A DNA stretch of 64,000 nucleotides from Bryobacteraceae bacterium (GTDB taxonomy: Bacteria > Acidobacteriota > Terriglobia > Bryobacterales > Bryobacteraceae): NCBI GenBank assembly GCA_026002855.1, contig BPGD01000001.1:1763972-1827971 (forward strand), in the 5' to 3' direction. The position numbers and the translations under genes were made by a program. The notes under the pieces are model-generated. The model saw only the letters and a program-made list of their open reading frames with translations, ran no database searches and was not told the DNA's origin. Positions 25,347-34,139 of the stretch are shown here, one piece after another. Each line of letters begins with the position of its first letter. The first letter of the stretch is position 1.

Positions 25347-25510
25347 CCCCGCCGGTGTTTGTCTGTAGCATCTGCGGCGAGCCCAGCACGCGGATCTGCG
25401 TGTGGTGCACGAAGGACGCCTGCGACAATCATCTCTGCACCCGCTGCCGCCGTTGCAGCGACTGCTGCGAATGCGAGCTGGTGCGCGTGTCCGCTGAACA
25501 TAGGTCATGA
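25307..25510 (+). CDS. Cys-rich mini-protein, probable zinc-binding
   Basis: 67 residues. GTG 25307 is chosen because AGGAGG (25294-25299) lies 7 nt upstream. Eleven cysteines and one histidine are packed in residues 20-56: C20-x2-C23, C31-x2-C34, C39, H42, C44-x2-C47-x2-C50-x2-C53, C54, C56. The paired CxxC spacing suggests two or three zinc sites, like a small B-box or zinc-ribbon. It overlaps the previous gene by 40 nt and the next by 4 nt (ATGA). Not recognised as a named family. Confidence 0.7.
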   Translation: MPGTDPQAKPPQVTPPVFVCSICGEPSTRICVWCTKDACDNHLCTRCRRCSDCCECELVRVSAEHRS

Positions 25511-26271
25511 GAATCATCTGCATTCACGCCCATCCCGATGACGCTGAGATTCTGGCCGGAGGCACGCTGGCCCTGCTGACGATGGCGGGCCACAAGGTGA
25601 TCATCCTGACGATGACCTCCGGCGATTGCGGCAGCACGGAGCGCGGCCCCGAGGAGATTGCCGACATCCGCCGCCTGGAGGCGCAACGCGCGGCGGCGCT
25701 GATCGGGGCCGAGCATCACACGCTGGGGTTCAAGGATCTGAGCATCTTTGAGGATGACCCATCGAGGCGGCGCGTCACCGCGGCGCTGCGGCGGTTCCGG
25801 CCGGACATCGTGCTCACCGCCTCCCCCCGTGACTATCACTGCGACCATGAGACGACGTCGAAGCTGGTCACCGACGCCTGCTTCGGGGCGTCCGCGCCGA
25901 ACTACCACACGCAGGCCTACGACCAGGCGCCGGCGTTGCCGGCCATTCCGCACCTGTACTACATGGATCCGGCCGAAGGCATCGACCGTGAAGGCAATAC
26001 CGTGTCCGCGCACTTCTACATAGACGTGGGCATGGTGATGGAGCTGAAGCGGAAGATGCTGGCCGCGCATGAAAGCCAGCGAGCCTGGCTGAAGAAGCAG
26101 CACGGGATGGACGATTTCCTGGAGACGATGGAAGAATGGACACGCAGCCGCGGGCGGCTGTGCGGGGTGGAATACGCGGAAGGCTTTCGCCAGTACGCCG
26201 GGCATGCCTATCCGCGCACGCCGCGGTTGCAGGAGCTCCTGGCGCCCTATCTCCGCCAGCCGCTCGCCTGA
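25507..26271 (+). CDS. PIG-L family N-acetyl-sugar deacetylase
   Basis: 254 residues. The zinc motif HAHPDD (7-12) opens the LmbE fold, and a later 'YHCDHETTS' supplies the other histidines. Members remove N-acetyl from GlcNAc-type glycolipids, from GlcNAc-malate in bacillithiol synthesis, or from mycothiol precursors. No thiol-synthesis partner genes are nearby, so the substrate is open. It is translationally coupled (ATGA) to the Cys-rich mini-gene. Its end overlaps the end of the convergent MFS gene by 25 nt. Confidence 0.88.
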   Translation: MRIICIHAHPDDAEILAGGTLALLTMAGHKVIILTMTSGDCGSTERGPEEIADIRRLEAQRAAALIGAEHHTLGFKDLSIFEDDPSRRRVTAALRRFRPDIVLTASPRDYHCDHETTSKLVTDACFGASAPNYHTQAYDQAPALPAIPHLYYMDPAEGIDREGNTVSAHFYIDVGMVMELKRKMLAAHESQRAWLKKQHGMDDFLETMEEWTRSRGRLCGVEYAEGFRQYAGHAYPRTPRLQELLAPYLRQPLA

Positions 26272-27482
26272 CCGGCGCCTCGATTGAGCCAGAACCAGAG
26301 CATGAAGCCCGCCACGGGGATGGCGGCTGCCAGGGCAAACGCGGCGTCCCAGGCGCGGAGATCCATGAGACGCCCGAACACCGGCATGGTGAGGGCGACG
26401 AACGCCGACCAGGAGCCGGCGCCGAGGCCGGCCAGCAGCCCGGCGTGCGATGGGGAGACAACACGCGTGGCATAGCCGAGACTGACGATCACGTTGCCAC
26501 CGGCGATGAACATCGCCCAGAACAGCAGCGCGAGCAGTGCCGAGAAGCCGCCGATCCGTGCGCCGAAGGCCAGCGGCAGCGTACCGGCCAGGGCAGCCAG
26601 GGCCAGCGCGCGGAAGACGGGGACGGGATCCTGACGGCCGCGGGTGAGACGATCGGCCAGCCAACCCCAGAAAAAATAGCCGCATTCCCAGCCGAGCGGC
26701 GGGATCCAGAGCACGTGGCCGATCTCAGCCTGCGTCTTGCCGAGGGCCCGGCTGAAATAGAGCGGCGACTGGTACATGACGAACGCCAGCGGCAGGCAAC
26801 CGAGCGCGTAAGAGGCGACGAAGGCCCAGAGCCGCGCGTCGCGCCATTCGAGGCGGGAGACGCCGGGCGCGGCGTGCAAATGGGGCGCCCGCAACTCCGG
26901 CTGCCGGCTCACCCAGGCCCAGAGCAGCAGCCAGAGCAGGCCAATCAGGCCGGTGAAGACAAACGCGCCGCGCCAGCCGAAGGCCAGAAAGACGGGCGTG
27001 AGAATCAGTGGCGTGAGCACCGCGCCGAGGGAGCCGCCGCTGTAAGCCAGCGCCGCGCCGCGGCTGCGGAGGCCTTCGGGGAGCGTCTGCACCACCGTGC
27101 GCAGGCCGCCGGGAAACGTGGCGCCCTCGCCGAAGCCGAGCACCGCGCGGGCGGCGGCGAAAGAGAAAAATCCGGACAGAAGAGCGTGAGCGGCCGATGC
27201 GGCTGTCCAGAGTGCGACGGCGAGCGTCATGCCGCGGCGGACGCCGGAGCGGTCCAGCCAGCGGCCCCAAAGCGGGTTGCCCAGCATGTAGGCGAGCGAA
27301 AATGCGGAAAGGATCCAGCCATACTGTTCGGCCGTGAGCCGGCAATCCGAGAGAATCGTGGGGGCGAGCAGGGCCAGCGCATTGCGGTCGATGTAGCTGA
27401 TGAGCGAGCACAGCAGCATCGCCGCGGCGGGAGTCCACAGGCGCACGGCGTGGCGCAGTCCGCCCCGGCCCGGGTCCGTCAC
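26247..27482 (-). CDS. MFS transporter, anion:cation symporter (ExuT-like) type
   Basis: 411 residues with twelve predicted membrane helices. The N-terminal half has 'SYIDRNALALLAP' and the loop 2-3 motif GRWLDRSGVRRG, seen in ACS-family sugar-acid and hexuronate carriers. It probably imports an organic anion such as a uronate, but the substrate cannot be read from sequence. Its start overlaps the stop of the upstream NodB-type gene by 4 nt, so the two are an operon. Its 3' end overlaps the PIG-L gene. Confidence 0.85.
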   Translation of the reverse strand: MTDPGRGGLRHAVRLWTPAAAMLLCSLISYIDRNALALLAPTILSDCRLTAEQYGWILSAFSLAYMLGNPLWGRWLDRSGVRRGMTLAVALWTAASAAHALLSGFFSFAAARAVLGFGEGATFPGGLRTVVQTLPEGLRSRGAALAYSGGSLGAVLTPLILTPVFLAFGWRGAFVFTGLIGLLWLLLWAWVSRQPELRAPHLHAAPGVSRLEWRDARLWAFVASYALGCLPLAFVMYQSPLYFSRALGKTQAEIGHVLWIPPLGWECGYFFWGWLADRLTRGRQDPVPVFRALALAALAGTLPLAFGARIGGFSALLALLFWAMFIAGGNVIVSLGYATRVVSPSHAGLLAGLGAGSWSAFVALTMPVFGRLMDLRAWDAAFALAAAIPVAGFMLWFWLNRGAGQASGWRR

Positions 27483-28195
27483 GGCCCGTGCGCGCCTCCC
27501 GTCAGGCCGGCGAGTTCGCTCACGGTGAGGAACTCGTAGCCTTCCTCGATCCAGCGGGGCAACAGCCGCTCGAGCGCAGCCAGCGTGGCGGAGATGTCCG
27601 GATGATGACGGAGCTCGCGGCCGTCGTGAAAACAGAGGATGGCGCCGGCGCGGACGCGCGGCGCTACATGGGCGACGATGCCATCGGCATCGAGCGCATA
27701 ATCTCGCGCCAGCACCGTCCAGGCGACGTGCGTGAGTCCAAGCTCGCCCAGCACGCCTCGCATGCCGAACCAGCGCACGCCATAGGGGGCACGGAACAGG
27801 CGCGGAGGCGTGCCGGCCAGGGTGGCGAGGGTCTGCTGGGCGCGTTCGATTTCCTCGCGGATGAACTGCGGGCCGCGCAGCCAGAAACCGAGGTGGCGGT
27901 CCGAGTGGTTGCCGATCTCGTGGCCCTCCTCCACGCAGCGGCGCACCAGGCGCGGCAGCCGTCGAGCGTGGTGTCCGAGCTGGAAGAAGGTGGCGCGAAC
28001 GCCGTAAGTGTGAAGGAGGCTGAGCAGATCGAGCGTGGACTCGCTGGGCCCGTCGTCAAAGGTGAGCGCCAGGGCGCGGCGGCGGGCGGGCCCGCGCCAG
28101 ATGGAGCGGCAGAACAGTTGCGCGGAGCGGCCGCGCGCGCCCCAGGCGAGCGCGCCCGCGCCAGCCAGCAGGATTCCGGCCGTTTCCGCGATCAT
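27479..28195 (-). CDS. Polysaccharide deacetylase (NodB/CE4)
   Basis: 238 residues. One N-terminal hydrophobic helix (about 4-20) anchors or exports it. The NodB core has TFDDGPSE (D47/D48 by count) and the metal motif HSDRH (H97, H101), so the zinc triad looks complete. A later 'RAPYG' and 'ILCFHDG' box match motifs 3 and 5. It likely removes acetyl groups from GlcNAc polymers in the envelope. It is coupled to the MFS gene by an ATGA overlap. Confidence 0.88.
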   Translation of the reverse strand: MIAETAGILLAGAGALAWGARGRSAQLFCRSIWRGPARRRALALTFDDGPSESTLDLLSLLHTYGVRATFFQLGHHARRLPRLVRRCVEEGHEIGNHSDRHLGFWLRGPQFIREEIERAQQTLATLAGTPPRLFRAPYGVRWFGMRGVLGELGLTHVAWTVLARDYALDADGIVAHVAPRVRAGAILCFHDGRELRHHPDISATLAALERLLPRWIEEGYEFLTVSELAGLTGGAHGP

Positions 28196-28235
28196 CGCCG
28201 CGAGTCTACCATGAGGCCGCCCGGCCGGAGATGCG

Positions 28236-28273
28236 GAAAGCCCCGCGCAGCCCGGAGGCCGCGCGGGGCTTTC
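28236..28273. terminator. Intrinsic terminator of gap (bidirectional look)
   Basis: A 13-bp perfect stem GAAAGCCCCGCGC / GCGCGGGGCTTTC encloses a 12-nt loop. On the minus strand it lies 30 nt past the gap stop. The A/T-bearing base makes it symmetrical, so it could work in both directions. Confidence 0.7.
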
Positions 28274-28302
28274 TGCCGGTCAGCCAGGAAGGAGAAGCGG
28301 CC

Positions 28303-29310
<1,008 letters not shown>

Positions 29311-29376
29311 TCAGGAGTGTCCTCTCTGGATTAGAATGAAGGGCTCCCTATCAGGATATCAAAGGGAAGGATGGCC

Positions 29377-30186
29377 ATGACCCGGATCTTCATGACGTTG
29401 CTGTTTCCCCTGCTGCTGGCCGGCCAGGCGCAGCCGCCCTTCAGCAGGCAGTACCTGGAACCGAAGCCCTTCGACGCAGCCGAAAACGAACGGCTGCTGA
29501 AACTGTTCGACGGTTTGCGCGTGGCCGACGTCAACGACGGACTGGACATTGCGGGCCTGCCCGACGTGATGACGATGAGCCCGGACATTTTGCCGCTGTG
29601 GCGGGACGAGAAGGACTTCCGCCACCGGATCATCGGCTTTGCGGTGACGCTGCGCATTGTGCCGGCGCAGGCGCGGACGCCGGACTTTGCCAGCGAGGAG
29701 GAGTTCGCCAAATGGGAAGGGCGGTGGTACAGCCAGTTGACGCCCGAGGAGTTCGCGCGCTGGCTGAGCCCCGGGGCGGTGCTGGTGATCGACGCGCAGG
29801 GCACGCGCGATGCGGGCTTCTGCGGCTCCAACAACGCGCTGAACTGGTTTTCGCGCGGCATGCGCGGCATTGTCACGAGCGGCGGCTGCCGGGACGCGGA
29901 CGAAAACATTCTCCAGCGCATTCCCATCTACCAGCGCCAGCACACCCGCGGGATCAATCCCGGCCGTGTGCAGATTGAAAGCTACAACCGGCCGGTGGTT
30001 GTCGGAAGCGTGCTGGTGATGCCGGGCGACATCATCGTGGCCGATTCCGACGGGGTGGTGGTGGTGCCGCGGGCGAAGGCGGAAGCGGTGGCCGCCTCGG
30101 CGCGGCGGATTCTGGAGGGCGACAAGAAGGCGCGCCGCCGCCTGTACGAGAAGACGGGACGGCCGCTGGACCCGACGGTGAAGTGA
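29377..30186 (+). CDS. Exported RraA-like (HMG/CHA aldolase fold) protein 1
   Basis: ATG 29377 is preferred over ATG 29371, because GGAAGG (29365-29370) touches the first but stands 6 nt from the second; 269 residues. A signal peptide covers about 1-18 (LLFPLLLAGQAQ). The RraA-type fold follows, with the catalytic Arg-Asp pair of class II pyruvate aldolases retained in GGCRDADE (R172-D173) and the usual 'MPGDIIVADSDGVVVVP' box. RraA itself lacks this catalysis; the R-D pair favours aldolase or decarboxylase chemistry. A periplasmic location is unusual for this family. TAGAAT at 29332-29337 may be its -10. Confidence 0.75.
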   Translation: MTRIFMTLLFPLLLAGQAQPPFSRQYLEPKPFDAAENERLLKLFDGLRVADVNDGLDIAGLPDVMTMSPDILPLWRDEKDFRHRIIGFAVTLRIVPAQARTPDFASEEEFAKWEGRWYSQLTPEEFARWLSPGAVLVIDAQGTRDAGFCGSNNALNWFSRGMRGIVTSGGCRDADENILQRIPIYQRQHTRGINPGRVQIESYNRPVVVGSVLVMPGDIIVADSDGVVVVPRAKAEAVAASARRILEGDKKARRRLYEKTGRPLDPTVK

Positions 30187-30205
30187 AGAGTGCGGCGCGG
30201 CCGGC

Positions 30206-31168
30206 TCAGGCGTTCCGCGCCACGTCCACCAGATCGGCGAAGACGCCGTAGGCGGTCTGTTCGAGGCCCGGTTGCAGGCTGAAGACGCCGAGTTCGCCCA
30301 TCAGGTCCGTTTGGAGGACGAGCAGATTGGACGTACCCGAGACCTGCGCCAGCAGATCTGTGCGCGGCAGCACCTCAGCGCGGACGCGGAGGGAGACGCC
30401 CTGCGGCGTGCGCCGGCCGCGGCTGACGAGCGCAATCCGTTTGCCGCTGCGCTCGGCCTCGGCCACCTTTTCCGGCGTCAGCCGTCCGATGCCGCGCCGG
30501 TTCACGGCCGCCGGCGTGGTGCGGGCGTCCATGAGCACGTTGGCCAGCGCAGCCGCCTTGCAGGCGCTGTCCCAGCCGTCGATGTCGAACCAGGGATCGG
30601 CCTCGGTGACGCCGAGGCGGCGGGCCTCGTCGATCCCCTCTTCGAGCGAGGCGTCGCGGCGCATGCAATCAAGGATCACCTGCGTGGTGGAGTTCAGCAC
30701 GCCGGCAAAGCCGTGGATGCGCACGCCGGGCAGGCACTGCCGCACCAGGTTGAACACGGGCGCGCCGTCCATCACCGACGATTCGAAGCGGAACTCGACG
30801 CCTGCGCGGCGGGCCTCCTCAGCAAGCTCCGCATAACGGCAGGCGATGGGCCCCTTGTTGGCCGTAACCACGTGCATGCCGCGGGCGAAGGCGGCGCGGA
30901 TGTGGCTTGCGGCCGGCTCGCCGTCCTGCGGGTTCATGGTGGTGAGTTCGACCAGAATTTCGGCGCGGGCACGGTCCAGGAACTCCTCCGCGCCGGCGGC
31001 CGGCGGGCCGAAGGCGGGCTCTTCCGGCAGCCCGTGCAGGTCATACGCGGTACCGTGGCGCAGCGTGTGCGCGGCCACGATGCGGAACGGATAGACGTGC
31101 CGCTCGCGTGCGATCAGGCGCGCCAGCGCGCGCGCCACTCTGCCATAGCCGAGGATTGCGACTCTCAA
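30206..31168 (-). CDS. hom: Homoserine dehydrogenase
   Basis: 320 residues, shorter than the usual 430 because the C-terminal ACT regulatory domain is absent, so feedback inhibition by threonine through ACT is not expected. The Rossmann start ILGYGRVARALARLI and the catalytic-domain signature GWDSACKAAALAN are present. It reduces aspartate semialdehyde to homoserine for Thr/Met synthesis. Its first codon overlaps the last of the upstream DUF4139 gene by 4 nt. The Cys/Met PLP enzyme at 60755 could use a homoserine ester downstream. Confidence 0.85.
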   Translation of the reverse strand: MRVAILGYGRVARALARLIARERHVYPFRIVAAHTLRHGTAYDLHGLPEEPAFGPPAAGAEEFLDRARAEILVELTTMNPQDGEPAASHIRAAFARGMHVVTANKGPIACRYAELAEEARRAGVEFRFESSVMDGAPVFNLVRQCLPGVRIHGFAGVLNSTTQVILDCMRRDASLEEGIDEARRLGVTEADPWFDIDGWDSACKAAALANVLMDARTTPAAVNRRGIGRLTPEKVAEAERSGKRIALVSRGRRTPQGVSLRVRAEVLPRTDLLAQVSGTSNLLVLQTDLMGELGVFSLQPGLEQTAYGVFADLVDVARNA

Positions 31169-33159
31169 AATTCGATCTTCTCAATCAGGGCGTTCAGTTC
31201 ATTTTCCAGCGCAGCCTTGCGGCGGCGCAGCTGGTTCAGGCGTTCACGGAGCTCGACGATGCGCGCGTCGCCTTTGGCCAGCTCGGCGGCGTAGCGGTTC
31301 ACCTGCTCCTGCTGTCCGGCGAGGTTGCGCAGCGTGCCGATGTTCTGCCGCAGCCGGTCCTGCTCGCTGCTGATGTCGCGGATCTCGGCCTCGGTCTGGC
31401 GGAGCTCGCTGTCGGTCTGGGCGATCTCGCGCTTCTTTGCGGCCAGCGTCTCCAGCTGCTGGCGGGCGGCCGGTTTGAGGGCGCGGTTCTGAAGATATTC
31501 GGCCAGCACGTCGGGAGTCAGGGAAGAGATGGTCGTCGAGCTTTCCAGTTCGCGCTCCTCGGTGACGGCCAGCTTCGCCGCGCCCTGCGGCGGCAGCCTC
31601 AGCGTGAAGCGCCAGCCGTCGGGCGTGGTCTCTTCGGCTTTCGGGCTCAAGAGCTTCCAGCCCTGCGCCGCCGGGTGTTCCACCATGAGCAGTTTGTCTT
31701 TCGGCTCGGTGTTGATGGCCGTGTAGACGGTAGTGCGCCGGGCCGCAGTGCGGGTGATGAGCACGCCGCGGCGCGCCTGATAGCCGCGGAGGATGCCTTC
31801 TTCGGAGTCGAATTTCGTTGTCACGCGCACGGACTGATCGATGGCGTAGCTGATGAAACGCTTCTCGCCGTTCTTAAGTTCCTCCATCAAGGCCTCGCCC
31901 GAGTAGCCGGAGGGATGGTAGACGGTGACGGTGCCGCCATCGAGGGTCTTGCCGGTGATGTTGGTGATCTCGGCGGCGAGGCGTGGGTTGGGTTGCGAGC
32001 GGTCCGCGAAGAAAAGGAGCCTGCGGGCGGCGATTCTGCCCTGGAAAAAGGGCAGAAGGAGGGACTCGCCGGCGCGGGCGTTCACAGGAGTCGAGAAGTT
32101 GTATTCGAACAGTTCGCCAGCTTCGCGTCCCTCAGCCACCGGCTCCACGGTGCTCAGCTCGAGCGGGGCGGGGGAGGCGGCTTTCCCTTCGGCGGTTGCG
32201 TCGGCGGGGACGGCCATGCGGAGCGGCCGCTGGGGGCTTCGGGCCGCAGGCTGTTCCTGGGCGGGAAGCGCGCCCAGCATTCCGCCGGCAACGGCACCGG
32301 GGTGGATGAGCGGGGCCACGGCGGCGATGCCCGGCAGGTCCACTTCGCGGCGCTCGACGTAGCGCGCCGGCAGCAGCCGGGTGATGAAGGAAACGGGCCG
32401 GCCGCTGACGACGCTGAGCGAGACCTGGTTCCAGTCCTCGCCGGTGGCGTTTTCGACGATGGCCCAGCCTTCCAGCGACGCCTCGCCCGAGTCCGGCAGC
32501 AGGAGCCTGTAGGTGGATTTCCAGACGGGTGCGGGGGCGAGGTAGCGGATGGCGAGCTGGCGCTCGCCGGCCCCCGTGAGGTCGATGTAGAGGGTGCGGC
32601 GGTCCGGGCTGAGCTCCTGGGCCACGGCGGCCAGAGCGTCGGCCAGTTGCCGCTGGAGGCGCGGCTCGGAGAAGCGCAGGCCGCTGGCGGCGTCGAGATC
32701 GACGATGGCGAGCGCGCCGGAGTCGAGCATCAACGTCAGCTCCTGCTTTTCGCCGCCGTTTGGCGTTGGGGCCACGCGGCCGGAGACGATCAGGCCGGCC
32801 AGCGGCTGTCCCCGGTAGGTCATTTCGATACGAGCCCCACGCCACTGGTCCAGCAGGCGCGCCAGCGGCAGGCCGGCGGCGCCGCGCATGCGCTGCGAGA
32901 CCTGGCTCTGCACGCGCAGCGGGTCAAAAAATTCATAACGGATGCGCGCAACGCCGCCCGGGGCCTCGATGAGAAGCGACTTGAGCGCGTCGTCGACTTC
33001 ATTGGAGCGAAGGTCCAGAGAGACGGGCTCGCCCGCCTTCACCACGCCGCTGCGTTCATAGAAAGCGACGCCGTTCTTGTAGACCACGACGCGGCGGACC
33101 GGCAGCGTGGCCGCCTGGGCCAGGGCCGCAGCGAGAAGGGCGGCGAAGAGGGATTTCAT
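31165..33159 (-). CDS. DUF4139 (MuiA-like) envelope protein
   Basis: 664 residues. A signal peptide (1-16, ...AALAQA) precedes a DUF4140-like N-terminal domain (about 17-110, 'VVVYKNGVAFYERSG'), a DUF4139 beta-rich body (~170-545), and a long C-terminal coiled coil (~550-664, 'AKKREIAQTDSELRQTEAE'). In the usual MuiA layout the coil lies between the two domains; here it is at the end. Function of the family is unclear (mucoidy inhibition was proposed in Rhizobium). It is coupled to hom by a 4-nt overlap, which is probably only compact packing. Confidence 0.8.
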   Translation of the reverse strand: MKSLFAALLAAALAQAATLPVRRVVVYKNGVAFYERSGVVKAGEPVSLDLRSNEVDDALKSLLIEAPGGVARIRYEFFDPLRVQSQVSQRMRGAAGLPLARLLDQWRGARIEMTYRGQPLAGLIVSGRVAPTPNGGEKQELTLMLDSGALAIVDLDAASGLRFSEPRLQRQLADALAAVAQELSPDRRTLYIDLTGAGERQLAIRYLAPAPVWKSTYRLLLPDSGEASLEGWAIVENATGEDWNQVSLSVVSGRPVSFITRLLPARYVERREVDLPGIAAVAPLIHPGAVAGGMLGALPAQEQPAARSPQRPLRMAVPADATAEGKAASPAPLELSTVEPVAEGREAGELFEYNFSTPVNARAGESLLLPFFQGRIAARRLLFFADRSQPNPRLAAEITNITGKTLDGGTVTVYHPSGYSGEALMEELKNGEKRFISYAIDQSVRVTTKFDSEEGILRGYQARRGVLITRTAARRTTVYTAINTEPKDKLLMVEHPAAQGWKLLSPKAEETTPDGWRFTLRLPPQGAAKLAVTEERELESSTTISSLTPDVLAEYLQNRALKPAARQQLETLAAKKREIAQTDSELRQTEAEIRDISSEQDRLRQNIGTLRNLAGQQEQVNRYAAELAKGDARIVELRERLNQLRRRKAALENELNALIEKIEF

Positions 33160-33207
33160 GAATTTCCTCCTCAGGCCATGATAAGGTCAGAAGACGCCGG
33201 AGTGACG

Positions 33208-33588
33208 ATGAACATTCTGCTTGTCGACGACGAACGGCCGCTGCTGGCGCTGCTGGCGCGGTATCTGGAGCGCTCCGGCCATCAGGTGGACTCCTGCGAA
33301 ACCGGGCGGGACGCGCTCGCCAGGTGCCGCGCCGCGCCGTGCCCGTACTCGGTCGTGGTGCTGGATCTGAAGCTGCCGGATATCTCCGGCCAGGAGCTGC
33401 TGCCGCAACTGCTGGAAGCCGCTCCCCAGGTGCGCGTGATTGTTTCGAGCGGCACGCCGTATAGCCCGGCGGCGCTTCCGGCGGCATACCGGCCGCGGGT
33501 GGAAGCGCTGCTGAAGCCGTTCCTGCCGAAGGAGCTGCTGGATGCCATTGAGCGGCTGGCGCCGCGGGCGCGCGGGGCGTCAGTCTAG
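33208..33588 (+). CDS. Stand-alone receiver-domain response regulator
   Basis: 126 residues, one CheY-like domain and no output domain. Acidic pocket D7-D8, phosphoacceptor D53 (VVVLDLKLPD), S80/S81 and K103 (LLKPF) are all in place, so it should be phosphorylatable. GTG 33202 is an alternative start. It is not next to a kinase; the histidine kinase at 20191 is of the type that usually pairs with LuxR-type regulators. The last 9 nt overlap the convergent gene. Confidence 0.85.
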   Translation: MNILLVDDERPLLALLARYLERSGHQVDSCETGRDALARCRAAPCPYSVVVLDLKLPDISGQELLPQLLEAAPQVRVIVSSGTPYSPAALPAAYRPRVEALLKPFLPKELLDAIERLAPRARGASV

Positions 33589-34134
33589 CAGCGCCTTGAG
33601 CCGCTCGGCGAAATTCTCCTCGTCCTCTGACCAGAGCAGGCGGCGTTCGGCGACGAGTTCGTTTTCGAGGTCCTGCGCCAGGTGGAGCAGGCTGCGGATG
33701 TTGGCCTGGACAGGGCGCAGGTTGTCGCTCTTCTCTTCGGGCAGGTAGAGCCGCTGCGGGCCGAGGTCGATGCGGACGTGCTCACCGCGGGGCGTGTCGA
33801 ACTCGGGGCCGAAGATTTCCAGGTAGACGGTGGAGGGCTTCAGCTCCCAGTCGCCGGTCCACTGGTAGAGGTCCCAGCGGAGCTGCACCTGGAAGCAGAC
33901 GTCGTCGTTCAGGTGAAGCTGCGCGCGTTCGGCGGCGGCCTGCGGGTCGAGCGCGCCATCGAAGTATTCTTCGTGCAGAGGCGCCTCCTGAAAGCTGAGC
34001 GGATAGATGCGGAGAACGCCGCCGGGCAGCAGCTTCGATTGCGGGAAGACCGCGGCGGCCTTCTTCAGATAAAGCGGCATGGCGATGGCCGAGTAGTGCT
34101 TCAGCCAGAAGGACAGAAAGAGCGGATCGTGCAT
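33580..34134 (-). CDS. Unknown protein co-encoded with glgB
   Basis: 184 residues from ATG 34134; the longer frame to 34236 runs into glgB and is less likely. No signal peptide; aromatic-rich, mixed alpha/beta, with a helical, acidic C-terminus ending in KALLD. I do not recognise a family. It follows the glgB stop by only 5 nt on the same strand, so a shared message and a glycogen link are plausible. Confidence 0.65.
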   Translation of the reverse strand: MHDPLFLSFWLKHYSAIAMPLYLKKAAAVFPQSKLLPGGVLRIYPLSFQEAPLHEEYFDGALDPQAAAERAQLHLNDDVCFQVQLRWDLYQWTGDWELKPSTVYLEIFGPEFDTPRGEHVRIDLGPQRLYLPEEKSDNLRPVQANIRSLLHLAQDLENELVAERRLLWSEDEENFAERLKALLD

Positions 34135-34139
34135 CGCTT

